Position numbers and translations under genes: made by a program
Part shown: positions 42,079 through 51,116 of the stretch, piece after piece
Numbering within the stretch: position 1 is the first letter of the stretch
Layout: every line of letters begins with the position of its first letter
Source: Constrictibacter sp. MBR-5
GTDB lineage: Bacteria > Pseudomonadota > Alphaproteobacteria > JAJUGE01
Reading direction: 5' to 3'
Assembly: GCF_040549485.1 (NCBI RefSeq)
Contig: NZ_JBEPTK010000002.1
Location: 248,001 to 312,000, forward strand
Length of the DNA: 64,000 bases
The notes under the pieces: generated by a model
Seen by the model: only the letters and a program-made list of their open reading frames with translations
What the model was told of the DNA's origin: nothing
The model's database searches: none

Positions 42079-43224
42079 ATGACGATGAGCCACCAGCAGA
42101 TTTTCACGAATGCCCGCATCGTGACGGCCGATGCGGTGGTCGACGGAACCTTGGTTGCCGCCGATGGCATCATCGTCGCGATCGATGAGGGGCCGTCGGC
42201 TGTGGCGTCGGCCATCGACCTGGGCGGGGAATATCTCCTGCCCGGCCTTGTGGAACTGCACACCGACAACCTCGAGAAGCATTTCGTGCCGCGACCCGGC
42301 GTCGACTGGCCCGGCCATGTCGCCGCTGCGGCGCACGACGCGCAGATCGCCTCCGCCGGCATCACCACCGTCTTCGATGCGCTGGCACTCGGCGAAATCT
42401 ACGGCCGCGGCGATCGCGTCAAGCACCTCTACGGCATGGCCGAGGCGCTGCGCTGGGGCAGGGAAGAGGGCCTGTTCCGCGCCGACCACCGCCTGCACCT
42501 GCGCTGCGAGATCACCGCGTCCGACGTGATCGGCATGTTCGAGCGACTGGCGGGCGATCCCGCCGTCGGTCTGGTGTCGCTGATGGATCACACGCCGGGC
42601 CAGCGGCAGTTCGTCAACATCGACAAGTATCGCGTCTACTATCAGGGCCGCTGGGGCTTCAGCGATGCTGAGATGGAGCGGTTCATCGTCGCGCGCATCG
42701 ACGAGCAGAAGAAATACGGCGTCGCCCATCGGGCGATCCTGGCGGCGCAGTGCCGCGAGCGCGGCCTCGCCGTCGCCAGCCACGACGACGCCTGCCCGGC
42801 GCATGTCGACGAGGCCGTCGCCGACGGTGCCGTCATCGCCGAGTTCCCGACCACCGTCGACGCGGCGCAGGCGGCGCGTGCGGCGGGGCTGTCCATCCTG
42901 ATGGGCGCTCCGAACATCGTGCTCGGCGGGTCGCATTCCGGCAACGTGTCGGCGGCCGACCTGGCCGACGAGGACCTGCTCGACGTGCTGTCCTCGGACT
43001 ACGTGCCGACGAGCCTGATGCACGGCATCTTCCTGCTCGCCGACCGCGGCATGCCGCTGAACAAGGCGGCGGCGAAGGCGAGCCTGGAGCCGGCACGCCG
43101 CGTCGGGCTCGACGACCGCGGCGAACTCGCGCCGGGCAAGCGCGCCGACATCGTGCGGGTGCGCCAGACGGTCGGCGGACCCGTCGTACGGGCCGTCTGG
43201 CGCGAAGGCGATCGCGTCGCCTGA
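42079..43224 (+). CDS. phnM: Ribose 1-methylphosphonate 5-triphosphate diphosphatase
   Basis: Amidohydrolase that removes pyrophosphate in the carbon-phosphorus lyase pathway. The signature LPGLVELHTDNLEKHFVPRPGV (H61, D63, H68 as metal ligands) is PhnM-specific, with ITTVFDALALGE, SLMDHTPGQRQF, VASHDDACPAHVDEA and LGGSHSGNVSAADLA also matching. 381 aa. No other phn gene is in the window, which is unusual, so the enzyme may serve another phosphonate or nucleotide-sugar substrate. Confidence 0.9.
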   Translation: MTMSHQQIFTNARIVTADAVVDGTLVAADGIIVAIDEGPSAVASAIDLGGEYLLPGLVELHTDNLEKHFVPRPGVDWPGHVAAAAHDAQIASAGITTVFDALALGEIYGRGDRVKHLYGMAEALRWGREEGLFRADHRLHLRCEITASDVIGMFERLAGDPAVGLVSLMDHTPGQRQFVNIDKYRVYYQGRWGFSDAEMERFIVARIDEQKKYGVAHRAILAAQCRERGLAVASHDDACPAHVDEAVADGAVIAEFPTTVDAAQAARAAGLSILMGAPNIVLGGSHSGNVSAADLADEDLLDVLSSDYVPTSLMHGIFLLADRGMPLNKAAAKASLEPARRVGLDDRGELAPGKRADIVRVRQTVGGPVVRAVWREGDRVA

Positions 43225-43381
43225 GCCACGCGCCGGCACGATAAATCCCTCACAGTCGTTCGGGTAGAGCCAGAACCGATGCAACCGTGGCCTTTCCTGT
43301 TGTATTAAGAACTTGGCGTGCCTGCAGGCGCCAGGCGTCTCGGGAGGGGCGCCCCGAAACGACATTGGGACGGGGCAGATA

Positions 43382-46060
43382 ATGGGCGGTTTCAGAAGGT
43401 TCGGCGCGGTCGCTGTGGCGTGCTCGGTCGGGCTGCTGCTGAGCGGGGTTTCCGCGGTCGCGCTGGCGGCGCCGTCCGTGCAGCTCGCGCAGAGCGCGGA
43501 GCAGACGGCGCAGAACTATTTCTATGCCGGCTTCGAGGCTTTGCAGCAGAACCGTCTCGATCAGGCCGTCAGCATGTTCGAGGGCGGGCTCCAATACTCG
43601 CCGAACAACGCGGTCGCCATCTATTACCTGGCAATGACCTACGACCGCATGGGCGCGTACGAAAAGGCGGCGCCGCTCTATCAGCGCGCGGCGACGCTGG
43701 CGCCGGGGACGGAGGAGGGCCGCGCTGCGCAGGAGCGGCTCCGTACCGTCGCCGCGACCGTGCCCGGCATGCGCCCCTATGGGGAGGCGCAGCGGGAGCC
43801 CCAGCGGCGGTCCATCCGCGAGGTCTTCGAACAGAGTGCGGCGGGACAGGCGTCTCCATCGGCGGAGTCGCAGCGCAACGTGCCGCTGCCGCCACCGCCC
43901 ATCGCCCGCGCGGCTCCGGCACCGCTCGCCAGCCGCGCCGGACCGATCGCGACGCCGCCCTACGTTCCCGCCCCCATCGCCGCTCCGGCAGCGCCGGTGC
44001 GTGCCCCGGAGCCGCCGCGTGCGACGGCGTACGGGCAGCCGGCGTCGGATCCGGCGACGCGCTTCTCAATGCTCGACACCAGCGGCGGCGGCGCCGGTCG
44101 GGTCCCGTCGCGGCTCGGCGTGGACCGTCCGCTGCCGGAGCCCGAGACCTCCTCGGTGCGCAGCGCGCTGCCGGAGCCTTCGGCTGCTGCCGCCCCGCAA
44201 CCGATGACGGCACCGGGCTACCCGGCGCCACAGGCCATGGGCGAGGGCCCGGGCACGCCCACGCCGGATATCATCTGGTCGACCGGTGGAGAGGCGCCCC
44301 CGCCTGCGGCCACGACGTCGGCGTCCGCACCTGAACCCGCGTCGGCGCCCGAGCCGACTTCCGCGGCGCTGCCTGCACCAGCGCCGGCATCCACTGCCGC
44401 CCCGGCTCCGCGGCCCCTCGGAACGCTGCTGTCGGAACTCCCGCAGCGCAGCAGCACGGCAGATCTCAATGCCCGCGCGCTGCAGTTCGTCGCGTCGCGC
44501 GACGGTATCGTCACGGCACCCGCGGCGGCCGCGCGGCCGGGACCTGCCGCTGCGCCGGACACCTCGGACGCCGCGCGCGCGGCTGCCGCGCCGTCGCCGC
44601 GCGGTTCTGCGGCGACGGCGTCCGAGGCGCCGGCCGCTTCGCTCAACCAGCAGGTCCTCGACCGTCTGGCGGAAGGTGCGCCGCCACCGCCACGGCCGGC
44701 TGGCATGTCGTCGACGCGGGATACGGCTCCTTCAGCCGAGGCGGTGGCCCCAGCGCGGAATGAAGGCGCTTCGTCGTCGCCATCGCAGACGATCGATCTG
44801 CGGTCGCCGACGGCCAGGGATAGCGAGGCCTCGCCATCTCCGCGGCCGGCACCTGCTGCGCCGACGTCGCGGCCTGCAATACCGGAGCCCGCCACCGCGG
44901 GAGCACCCGCCTCGAAAACGGCCGCTTCCGAGACGCCCGCGCCCGCGGATTCGGTGCGCGCTTCGACCCAGCGCGGCACTGCCCGTCCAAGCCGGGCGCC
45001 GCTTCCCGCGCCGGATCGGTCGAAGCCCGACGCGGCACGAGCGTCGACGGCGGCGCCGGCGCCGGCGGCCGGAGGCGCGGATGCGCTGCCGACCGGAAGC
45101 ACGACCGCCCGCCTGAATGCCCTGATGCTGAACCGGATGGCCGCTCCCGAGCGGACTGCCGTCCCGACACGGGGCGCTACGGTGCCGGCACCCGCGGAGA
45201 AGCCCGCCGCACCGCCCACCGAACCCGTCCAAGCCCAGCCTACGGCAGTCCGTCCTTCGGATACCGTCGTGCAATGGGACGACGCGGCGAAGGCGGCGGC
45301 GCCAACCGTTCCGGAGCCGAAGCCCGCGGCCGAAGCGGCTCCCGTCGCCGCAGCGGTGGATCCGGCGCCAGCCGCCACACCGCCGGTACCGGCAGAATCG
45401 GCGGCTGCACCGCAGGCCATGCCGACGCCGTCGGCGGAACCTTCGGTGCCCGAGCGGCCGGCCGAGGCCGGTGCGCCCGCCCCGGCAGGCGCGTCGCAGT
45501 CGCTGAACGAGCGGTCCCTCGCCGCGTTGTCGCCGAAGCCGGCGGGCGAGGCGGCGCCAGCCGCGCGGATGCCCAACTTCCGCGAGGAGCTCTCGTCGCG
45601 CGGCGGCATGATCGCCGCTCTTCCACTGCCGAAGGACCCAAAGAGCCTGACCCTGCCCGATGGGACGGTCTACTACGGCGACTTGCGGGACGACCTGCCG
45701 CACGGCACCGGCCGGCTCGTCTACAAGGACGGCAGCATCTACGTCGGCAGCTTCCGCGAGGGAAGGCGCTCCGGCCACGGCGTGCTGGAGATGTCCGGCG
45801 GCTGGCGCTATGAGGGCGAGTTCGAGAACAATCGTTACGGCGGCCTCGGCGAGATGACCTGGCCGGACGGCGCGACCTATGTCGGCGAGTTCCGGGACGG
45901 CGCCCGCACCGGTCGCGGCGTCTACTGGTGGCCGAACGGTGCCAAGTATGAAGGCAATTTCGTTGCCGGCGAGCCGGACGGCGTCGGCACCTATTTCTAC
46001 CCGGACGGCCGTGCCGAGACGGGAACCTGGAAGAAGGGAGAGCTCGTTTCTTCGAGCTGA
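43382..46060 (+). CDS. Exported TPR / disordered / MORN-repeat protein
   Basis: An 892-residue protein. Signal peptide (VAVACSVGLLLSGVSAVALAAPS) ends about residue 32; two to three TPRs follow (NYFYAGFEALQQNRLDQAVSMFEGGL, AIYYLAMTYDRMGAYEKAAPLYQRAATLAP). Residues ~130-745 are Pro/Ala/Ser/Arg-rich and disordered. The linker holds four copies of LN-x3-L-x2-[LVM]-[AS], with the Leu at residues 362, 421, 578 and 708. The C-terminus (764-885) has five MORN repeats plus a partial sixth (YEGEF, YVGEF and similar). ATG 43382 was chosen over an upstream GTG at 43313 because of the signal peptide. No family with this architecture is recalled. The dehydratase gene follows after 7 bases. Confidence 0.82.
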   Translation: MGGFRRFGAVAVACSVGLLLSGVSAVALAAPSVQLAQSAEQTAQNYFYAGFEALQQNRLDQAVSMFEGGLQYSPNNAVAIYYLAMTYDRMGAYEKAAPLYQRAATLAPGTEEGRAAQERLRTVAATVPGMRPYGEAQREPQRRSIREVFEQSAAGQASPSAESQRNVPLPPPPIARAAPAPLASRAGPIATPPYVPAPIAAPAAPVRAPEPPRATAYGQPASDPATRFSMLDTSGGGAGRVPSRLGVDRPLPEPETSSVRSALPEPSAAAAPQPMTAPGYPAPQAMGEGPGTPTPDIIWSTGGEAPPPAATTSASAPEPASAPEPTSAALPAPAPASTAAPAPRPLGTLLSELPQRSSTADLNARALQFVASRDGIVTAPAAAARPGPAAAPDTSDAARAAAAPSPRGSAATASEAPAASLNQQVLDRLAEGAPPPPRPAGMSSTRDTAPSAEAVAPARNEGASSSPSQTIDLRSPTARDSEASPSPRPAPAAPTSRPAIPEPATAGAPASKTAASETPAPADSVRASTQRGTARPSRAPLPAPDRSKPDAARASTAAPAPAAGGADALPTGSTTARLNALMLNRMAAPERTAVPTRGATVPAPAEKPAAPPTEPVQAQPTAVRPSDTVVQWDDAAKAAAPTVPEPKPAAEAAPVAAAVDPAPAATPPVPAESAAAPQAMPTPSAEPSVPERPAEAGAPAPAGASQSLNERSLAALSPKPAGEAAPAARMPNFREELSSRGGMIAALPLPKDPKSLTLPDGTVYYGDLRDDLPHGTGRLVYKDGSIYVGSFREGRRSGHGVLEMSGGWRYEGEFENNRYGGLGEMTWPDGATYVGEFRDGARTGRGVYWWPNGAKYEGNFVAGEPDGVGTYFYPDGRAETGTWKKGELVSSS

Positions 46061-46067
46061 TCGGCCC

Positions 46068-47060
46068 ATGCCTCTCGACAAGCCCGCCGCAGATCTGATC
46101 ACCCTGGACGATATCGAGCGCACCCGCGCCGGATTGCCCGACGTCGTTCGCCGCACGCCGATTCTGCCGCTGGCACGCGATTCGGCCGAAGTCGGCAACG
46201 AGGCGCTGTTCCTGAAGTGTGAGAATCTTCAGGTCACCGGCGCCTACAAGGTCCGGGCGGCGTTCGCGGTGATGAACGCACTGACGCCGGAGCAGCGCGC
46301 GAAGGGGTTGGTGCTGGCCTCTTCGGGCAACTTCGCCCAGGCCTTCGCCTATGCCGGCGCGCTGACGGGGACGCCCATCGTTATCGTCATGCTCGATCGC
46401 GCCAGTCCCTACAAGGTCGAGGCGACGCGCGGCTACGGCGCGGAGGTCGTCTTCTGCGGCAACGATGCGCTGTCGCGGCAGCCGACGGTCGAGAAGATCG
46501 GCCGGGAACGCGGTATGACCGCGATCGACACCTGGGAGGAGCGGCCGATCGCCATGGGGCACGGCAGCATCGGCCTGGAAATCGTCGAGGACATGCCTTT
46601 GGTCGAGACCGTCCTCGTTCCCGTCAGCAGCGGTGGCGTGGCGGCCGGTATCGCCGCGGCGGTGAAGCTGCGCCGGCCCGATGTGAGGGTCGTCGGTGTG
46701 CAGCCGGAGAATGCCAACGCGGCCTATGTCTCGATGCAGCGGGGCGAACCCACCACCATCAACCACTGGGACTCGATCGCCGACGGCCTCTCCGCCGTAC
46801 GGCCGGGCGCGTTTCCCTTCCGGCACCTGCAGACGTTCATGGACGAGATCGTCCTGGTGTCCGAACGCGACATCGCCGTCGCCTTCCGCACCCTGCTGTT
46901 CCGGTCGAAGATCCTCGCCGAACCGGCGGGTGCGGTCGCGGCGGCCGCCTTCCTGAGCGGGCGCGTCCCCCAGGACCGGCGGACTGTGGCTGCGGTTACC
47001 GGCGGAAACGTGACCGAGGCAATGGTGGCGCAGATGCTGGAGATGGCCGCCGAAGATTAA
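46068..47060 (+). CDS. PLP-dependent threonine/serine dehydratase-like protein
   Basis: Fold-type II PLP enzyme. The PLP-binding Lys is in ENLQVTGAYKVRAAFAVMN, and the phosphate loop is SSGNFAQAFAYAG rather than SGNHAQG-like, with a second Gly-rich loop PVSSGGVAAGIAAAVK. The Ser/Gly loops and overall length (330 aa) fit threonine dehydratase or EutB/hydroxyectoine-type relatives. No regulatory ACT domain is present. ATG 46068 is 8 bases after the MORN gene, so it may be the second gene of that unit, though no functional link is obvious. A CtrA-like box overlaps its stop. Confidence 0.8.
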   Translation: MPLDKPAADLITLDDIERTRAGLPDVVRRTPILPLARDSAEVGNEALFLKCENLQVTGAYKVRAAFAVMNALTPEQRAKGLVLASSGNFAQAFAYAGALTGTPIVIVMLDRASPYKVEATRGYGAEVVFCGNDALSRQPTVEKIGRERGMTAIDTWEERPIAMGHGSIGLEIVEDMPLVETVLVPVSSGGVAAGIAAAVKLRRPDVRVVGVQPENANAAYVSMQRGEPTTINHWDSIADGLSAVRPGAFPFRHLQTFMDEIVLVSERDIAVAFRTLLFRSKILAEPAGAVAAAAFLSGRVPQDRRTVAAVTGGNVTEAMVAQMLEMAAED

Positions 47061-47073
47061 CCATTCCGTTTAG
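47057..47073 (+). promoter_or_regulatory. CtrA-like box upstream of the Flp pilin
   Basis: TTAACCATTCCGTTTAG (47057-47073) begins with TTAACCAT, the core half-site of CtrA boxes; the second half is GTTT or TTTA rather than TTAA. It is 108 bases before the pilin ATG and its TTAA overlaps the upstream stop codon. Confidence 0.35.
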
Positions 47074-47164
47074 CGCTTCGTTCACGCCGATAGGTCAGAG
47101 TTGTGATGATTTTCCGGCGTATCGGCGCTAGCCCCGTGCCGGCGGCGGAAAGTGGGGAGCAGGC

Positions 47165-47347
47165 ATGAAGTGGAACGTCGTCCAGCGCGTAGCCTCGTCC
47201 GAAGATGGGGCGACGGCCATCGAGTACGGGCTGATGGCGGCGATCATCGGGGTCGCACTCGCGCTGTTGCTGCCGGCGCTGTTCGGCGGGGTGGACGGAC
47301 TTTACTCGCCCGTCATTACCTTCTTCTCTCAGACCTTCACCATCTGA
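47165..47347 (+). CDS. Flp/Fap-type pilin, orphan
   Basis: A 60-residue prepilin: short basic N-terminus MKWNVVQRVASSEDG, then the mature start ATAIEYGLMAAIIGVALALLL, with the Glu and Tyr typical of Flp pilins (E-Y-G-L). After cleavage after Gly by a CpaA-like peptidase it would assemble into a thin pilus. No cpa/tad genes are nearby in the window, so secretion machinery must be elsewhere. It precedes a peptidoglycan-binding protein. Confidence 0.9.
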   Translation: MKWNVVQRVASSEDGATAIEYGLMAAIIGVALALLLPALFGGVDGLYSPVITFFSQTFTI

Positions 47348-47505
47348 GGGGCGCGTTCCGCAGCGAATCGTCTCTAACGTACCGCATCCCGTCGCCGCGC
47401 CTGCAGACCCTCGATAGGACCGATCCGCGACTTTTGCCCATGTATGTGGACAGTCGAATCCGTTATAGAAGGCGCCGTTTAGTCAACGGTCGAGGGTCGC
47501 AGGAA

Positions 47506-48138
47506 GTGTCCAAAGAGAAGTCGCCGACCAAGTCATACCTCGCTACCGCCATACTTGCGGGAACCCTCATGGGCGGTCTGTCCGGGGCACACGCAGCCTC
47601 CCCCGGCTTCTTCGATCAGTCGCTGGCGTCGCAGCTGGTTCAGTCGATGACGCAGCGCCGGATCCTGCAGAACGACGATGCCACCGACGCAGCGTGCAAG
47701 TCGCGAACCTTCACCCAGGCGATGGTGGTGCAGCAGCCGGTGGTCCAGAACCACGGCGGCTACAGCTCGAAGAGCTGGCAGGAGGACTGGACGCTGAGCC
47801 GTTGCGGCAGCGACGTGTTCTACCGCGTCTTCTACAGCGAGGTCGGCGCCGGCGGGATCACCTTCTCCGTCGCGCAGCTCGATTCGGCAGGCATGGCGGT
47901 GGTGCAGCCGACGATCGTCCAGCCCGAGGCGCCGCTTCTGCGCCTCACGAAGCCCTATATGCGCGGCGACGACGTGAAGACGGTTCAGGCGGCGCTGAAG
48001 AAGGCGGGCGTCAGCGTCTCCGTCGACGGCGTGTTCGGCCCGGGCACGCACAAGGCGGTGATGGCTTTCCAGAAGGAGAAGGGGCTTCAGACCGACGGCG
48101 AGGTCGGGAAGACCACCCGCGACGCCCTCGGTCTGTAA
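47506..48138 (+). CDS. Secreted protein with C-terminal peptidoglycan-binding domain
   Basis: GTG 47506 is chosen because a signal peptide begins there (YLATAILAGTLMGGLSGAHAAS) and CAGGAA lies nearby; ATG 47440 is the alternative. The middle domain includes two Cys (ACKSRTFTQ...LSRCGSDV), which could form a disulfide, and the ordered segment ENHGGYSSKSWQEDW-like surface. The C-terminus is a PG_binding_1 domain: YMRGDDVKTVQAALKKAGVSVSVDGVFGPGTHKAVMAFQKEKGLQTDGEVGKTTRDAL. Length 210 aa. Likely periplasmic, and it may anchor to the cell wall. Confidence 0.8.
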   Translation: MSKEKSPTKSYLATAILAGTLMGGLSGAHAASPGFFDQSLASQLVQSMTQRRILQNDDATDAACKSRTFTQAMVVQQPVVQNHGGYSSKSWQEDWTLSRCGSDVFYRVFYSEVGAGGITFSVAQLDSAGMAVVQPTIVQPEAPLLRLTKPYMRGDDVKTVQAALKKAGVSVSVDGVFGPGTHKAVMAFQKEKGLQTDGEVGKTTRDALGL

Positions 48139-48233
48139 CCTGAGCAGACTCTGACGCAAACGAGGTCGGCCGACCGGCGGTATTGCCGGTCGGCCGACAG
48201 CGGCTAGACTGGGCTCCCACGCGGGGGACCCCG

Positions 48234-49199
48234 ATGCCCGAACGGCAGCTCTTTCCGGCGATCGATCCGAATCGCAGCGGCATGCTGCGACTCGACGCCG
48301 TGCATACGATGTACTGGGAGGAGTGCGGCAATCCGCACGGGGTTCCCATCGTCTTCCTGCATGGCGGTCCGGGCGCGGGATGCACGCCGATCTACCGCCG
48401 ATTCTTCGATCCCGATCATTATCGTATCGTTCTGTTCGATCAGCGCGGCGCCGGCCGCTCGGTCCCTGGCGCGGAGCTGCGCGACAACACCACCGCGCAC
48501 CTGGTTTCCGATATCGAGCGGTTGCGAGAGCATCTGGCGATCCAGCGCTGGCTAGTGTTCGGCGGTTCATGGGGCTCGACGCTTGCGCTGGCCTACGGGC
48601 AGGCGCATCCGCGGCGCTGTCTCGGTTTCGTGCTGCGCGGGGTCTTTCTCGGGAGCAGGCGCGAGGTCGACTGGTTCCTGCACAGCATGGGCGCGATCTT
48701 CCCGGAAGCGCTGCGCGATCTGCGCGATGCGCTGCCGGCCGGGGAGAGGGGCGACCTGTTGCGCGCCTATCACCGGCGGCTGACCAGCCCAGATCCTGCC
48801 GTCCATCTGCCGGCGGCGCGGGCGTGGAGCCGCTACGAGAGCGCATGCTCGATGCTGCGGCCGGTGCCGCCCGGTGGGACGCGACCCGGCGGCGATGCCA
48901 GCGCCCTCGCCATCTCGCGCATAGAGGCGCACTACTTCGTCAATGAGATGTTTCTGCGCGAGGGGCAGCTGATGCAGGGGCTGGAGCGTATCCGCCACCT
49001 GCCGGCGACCATCGTGCAGGGCCGCTACGACATGATCTGTCCTATCGCGACGGCCGACGCACTTGCCCGGGCCTGGCCGGAGGCGCGCTATATCATCGTG
49101 CCGGATGCCGGCCACTCGGCACTGGAACCCGGCATCCGCTCTGCGCTGATCGAGGCCACGGACGACATGCGAAGCCGCCTCGTCATCGCGGCGCCCTGA
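48234..49199 (+). CDS. pip: Proline iminopeptidase
   Basis: Alpha/beta hydrolase removing N-terminal Pro. The oxyanion segment is FLHGGPGAGCTPIYRRFFDP, the nucleophile is in VFGGSWGSTLALAYGQAHP, and the acid and base are in VQGRYDMICP and PDAGHSALEPG. ATG 48234 is preceded by GGGGGAC. 321 aa. The PIP-specific segments (LHGGPG with YWEECGNPHG upstream) favour pip over other hydrolases. Confidence 0.9.
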   Translation: MPERQLFPAIDPNRSGMLRLDAVHTMYWEECGNPHGVPIVFLHGGPGAGCTPIYRRFFDPDHYRIVLFDQRGAGRSVPGAELRDNTTAHLVSDIERLREHLAIQRWLVFGGSWGSTLALAYGQAHPRRCLGFVLRGVFLGSRREVDWFLHSMGAIFPEALRDLRDALPAGERGDLLRAYHRRLTSPDPAVHLPAARAWSRYESACSMLRPVPPGGTRPGGDASALAISRIEAHYFVNEMFLREGQLMQGLERIRHLPATIVQGRYDMICPIATADALARAWPEARYIIVPDAGHSALEPGIRSALIEATDDMRSRLVIAAP

Positions 49200-49241
49200 T
49201 CCGCAGAGGTGCCGGCAAATACAAGAAGATGGAGGAATGCA

Positions 49242-50132
49242 GTGGGTGTATCGGCCGAGGACTCTCATGGATCGACCGCAGCGGAACGGCAGCCGGGCGC
49301 TTCGGGGCACGAGGTGCGCGCCGGCTATAGGTTCCCGACCGACAGGCTGATCGTCGATGCTGACGAGCAGGGCAGAATGCACGGCCACTGCGCGATTCCC
49401 GCCGAGCGGTGGGGCGACCGCGTGGACCCCACCTTCCTGGCCCGCTATCCGATCCGGGTGATCGGCGATGCGCTGTTCTCGTGCCATCCGGACCGCGGCT
49501 ATGTCCACATGGTCCATCGGATCCGGCAGTTGCAGCCCGTGGCGCTCGGCGAGCCGATCACGGTCGACGGCATGTTCGTCGCGGTCGACCCCGTTCCGCG
49601 GGGGTGGATGATGAAGGGCCGCTTCGAGTACCGCCGTGGCGACGGCACGCTGGTGATGGTGGTGGAGCCTGAGGCCCTGATGGCCGACAGGTCCCGGATG
49701 CCGCCGCCGAAAAGCGCCGGCGCCGGCCCTGCGATCTCGACGGCGGTTCCGGCGGATGCCGCCGCGGCACGCGCCGAGGAGGGCTTCGAGACGGTGACCG
49801 AGAAGCGCTTCACGCCAGAGAACGTCGTGGGTTACAGCGGCAAGGGCCGCAACCCGATCCATGACGATCCGGATCACGCGCGTATCATGGGTTTCCGCGC
49901 ACCCATCGTCGCCGGCAATCAACTCATCAATCTCCTGCTGGAGCCGCTGGCGATGGGCGGCCGCCCGGAGCGGTTCGAGGTCGACGTGCGGCTGCGCCGG
50001 CCCGTCTTCTGGGACGAAGCGGTGACGGTCGAGGGACGCAAGGGGGCCGATGGGCGGTGGGCCCATACCCGCGTCGTCAAGCCGGACGGACGCGTGGCGA
50101 GCGACTGCACGGTGATCGCGATCGAGGGCTGA
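49242..50132 (+). CDS. MaoC-like double-hotdog hydratase/dehydratase
   Basis: Residues ~60-150 and ~190-290 look like two hotdog folds. The hydratase motif is near the second: VVGYSGKGRNPIHDDPDHARIMGFRAPIVAGNQL, where N-P-I-H-x-D supplies the catalytic Asp and His. GTG at 49242 has GGAGGAAT upstream; the earlier ATG at 49209 is less likely. 296 aa. A 3-hydroxyacyl-CoA dehydratase role is plausible; CoA or ACP substrate cannot be told. It sits upstream of the PAP2 gene. Confidence 0.8.
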   Translation: MGVSAEDSHGSTAAERQPGASGHEVRAGYRFPTDRLIVDADEQGRMHGHCAIPAERWGDRVDPTFLARYPIRVIGDALFSCHPDRGYVHMVHRIRQLQPVALGEPITVDGMFVAVDPVPRGWMMKGRFEYRRGDGTLVMVVEPEALMADRSRMPPPKSAGAGPAISTAVPADAAAARAEEGFETVTEKRFTPENVVGYSGKGRNPIHDDPDHARIMGFRAPIVAGNQLINLLLEPLAMGGRPERFEVDVRLRRPVFWDEAVTVEGRKGADGRWAHTRVVKPDGRVASDCTVIAIEG

Positions 50133-50204
50133 TCGGGCGTTCCTGAAGCGTAACCCGACGGTGCATGGCGTCGTTCACCGCCGTGACCGCCTGGAGTAAC
50201 GATC

Positions 50205-51080
50205 CTGCCCGACCTCTCTCTCCCCTGGCTGCTGCTCGCCGTCGGCATTCTCACCTTCGTCGCCCTGGACCTGCTGGCGTGGCACCTCTCGCGCCTCGCG
50301 ATCGGGTCAGCCACGACAGCCCTGAAAGGCGCGACGGGGCAGGGCCTGCTGCGCCGGGCGCATCCGATCCTGCACGTCGCGAACGAGCGATACCCGCGGC
50401 TTTCGGCGGTGGTCCGGGCGCGGACGCGTCCGGACCGTTTCAGCGGACTGCCGTTGACGCTTGTGATCGCGGCGGCGGTCTATGTGGTGGCGCTGCTCGG
50501 CGGCGTGGTCGAGGAGGTGATCGAGGCGGAGGAGATCGTCGTCCTCGATACGGCGATCAGCGACTTCCTGGCGCCGGTACGCGAGGTGCCGCTGGTGCCG
50601 TTCTTCCTCTGGATCACGCGGTTCGGCAACACCGAGACGCTCGTCGCGGTGACGCTGGTGTCGACCGGCTTCCTCTGGGCGGACCGCCGGCCGGCCTACA
50701 TTCTGCCGCTTTGGATCGCGGTGCTGGGGTCGCAGGCTACGACATGGTCGGGAAAGTTCGGCTTTGCGCGCCCGCGACCGGAGTTCGTGACCAGCGAGAC
50801 GGCGTTGTCGCCGGCTTTCCCGAGCGCTCATGCGACCGGTGCTGCGGCGGTCTACGGGTTCGTCGCCTATGCCATCATTCGCGACGCGCTCAGCGCGCGC
50901 CAGCGCTTCGAGGTCGCGTACTGGAGCATGGTGCTGATCGCGCTGGTCAGCTTCAGCCGGATCTTTCTGGGCGTGCATTTCGCCAGCGACGTCGCTGCCG
51001 GCCTGCTGGTCGGCAGCTTCTGGCTGCTCGTCGCCTTCACGCTGGCGGAGTATCTGCGCCAGCGCGGCACCCCCGGCTGA
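50205..51080 (+). CDS. PAP2-family membrane phosphatase; start codon unusual
   Basis: Phosphatase motifs: KFGFARPRP (K-x6-R-P), FPSAHATG (PSxH-type) and SRIFLGVHFASD (SR-x5-H-x3-D). Several membrane segments surround them. The first ATG, GTG or TTG in frame is GTG 50409, but the frame is open from 50187 and encodes a hydrophobic helix (LPWLLLAVGILTFVALDLLAW) after a GGAG at 50193-50196. The start used here is CTG 50205, 8 bases after GGAG; ATC 50202 is an alternative. If only standard starts are allowed, the gene begins at 50409 (223 aa). Similar extra N-terminal membrane sequence occurs in DedA-linked PAP2 proteins. Confidence 0.7.
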   Translation: MPDLSLPWLLLAVGILTFVALDLLAWHLSRLAIGSATTALKGATGQGLLRRAHPILHVANERYPRLSAVVRARTRPDRFSGLPLTLVIAAAVYVVALLGGVVEEVIEAEEIVVLDTAISDFLAPVREVPLVPFFLWITRFGNTETLVAVTLVSTGFLWADRRPAYILPLWIAVLGSQATTWSGKFGFARPRPEFVTSETALSPAFPSAHATGAAAVYGFVAYAIIRDALSARQRFEVAYWSMVLIALVSFSRIFLGVHFASDVAAGLLVGSFWLLVAFTLAEYLRQRGTPG

Positions 51081-51116
51081 GACCGCCCGCGCGCCGGCGG
51101 CCTCGGCCAGATCGCA

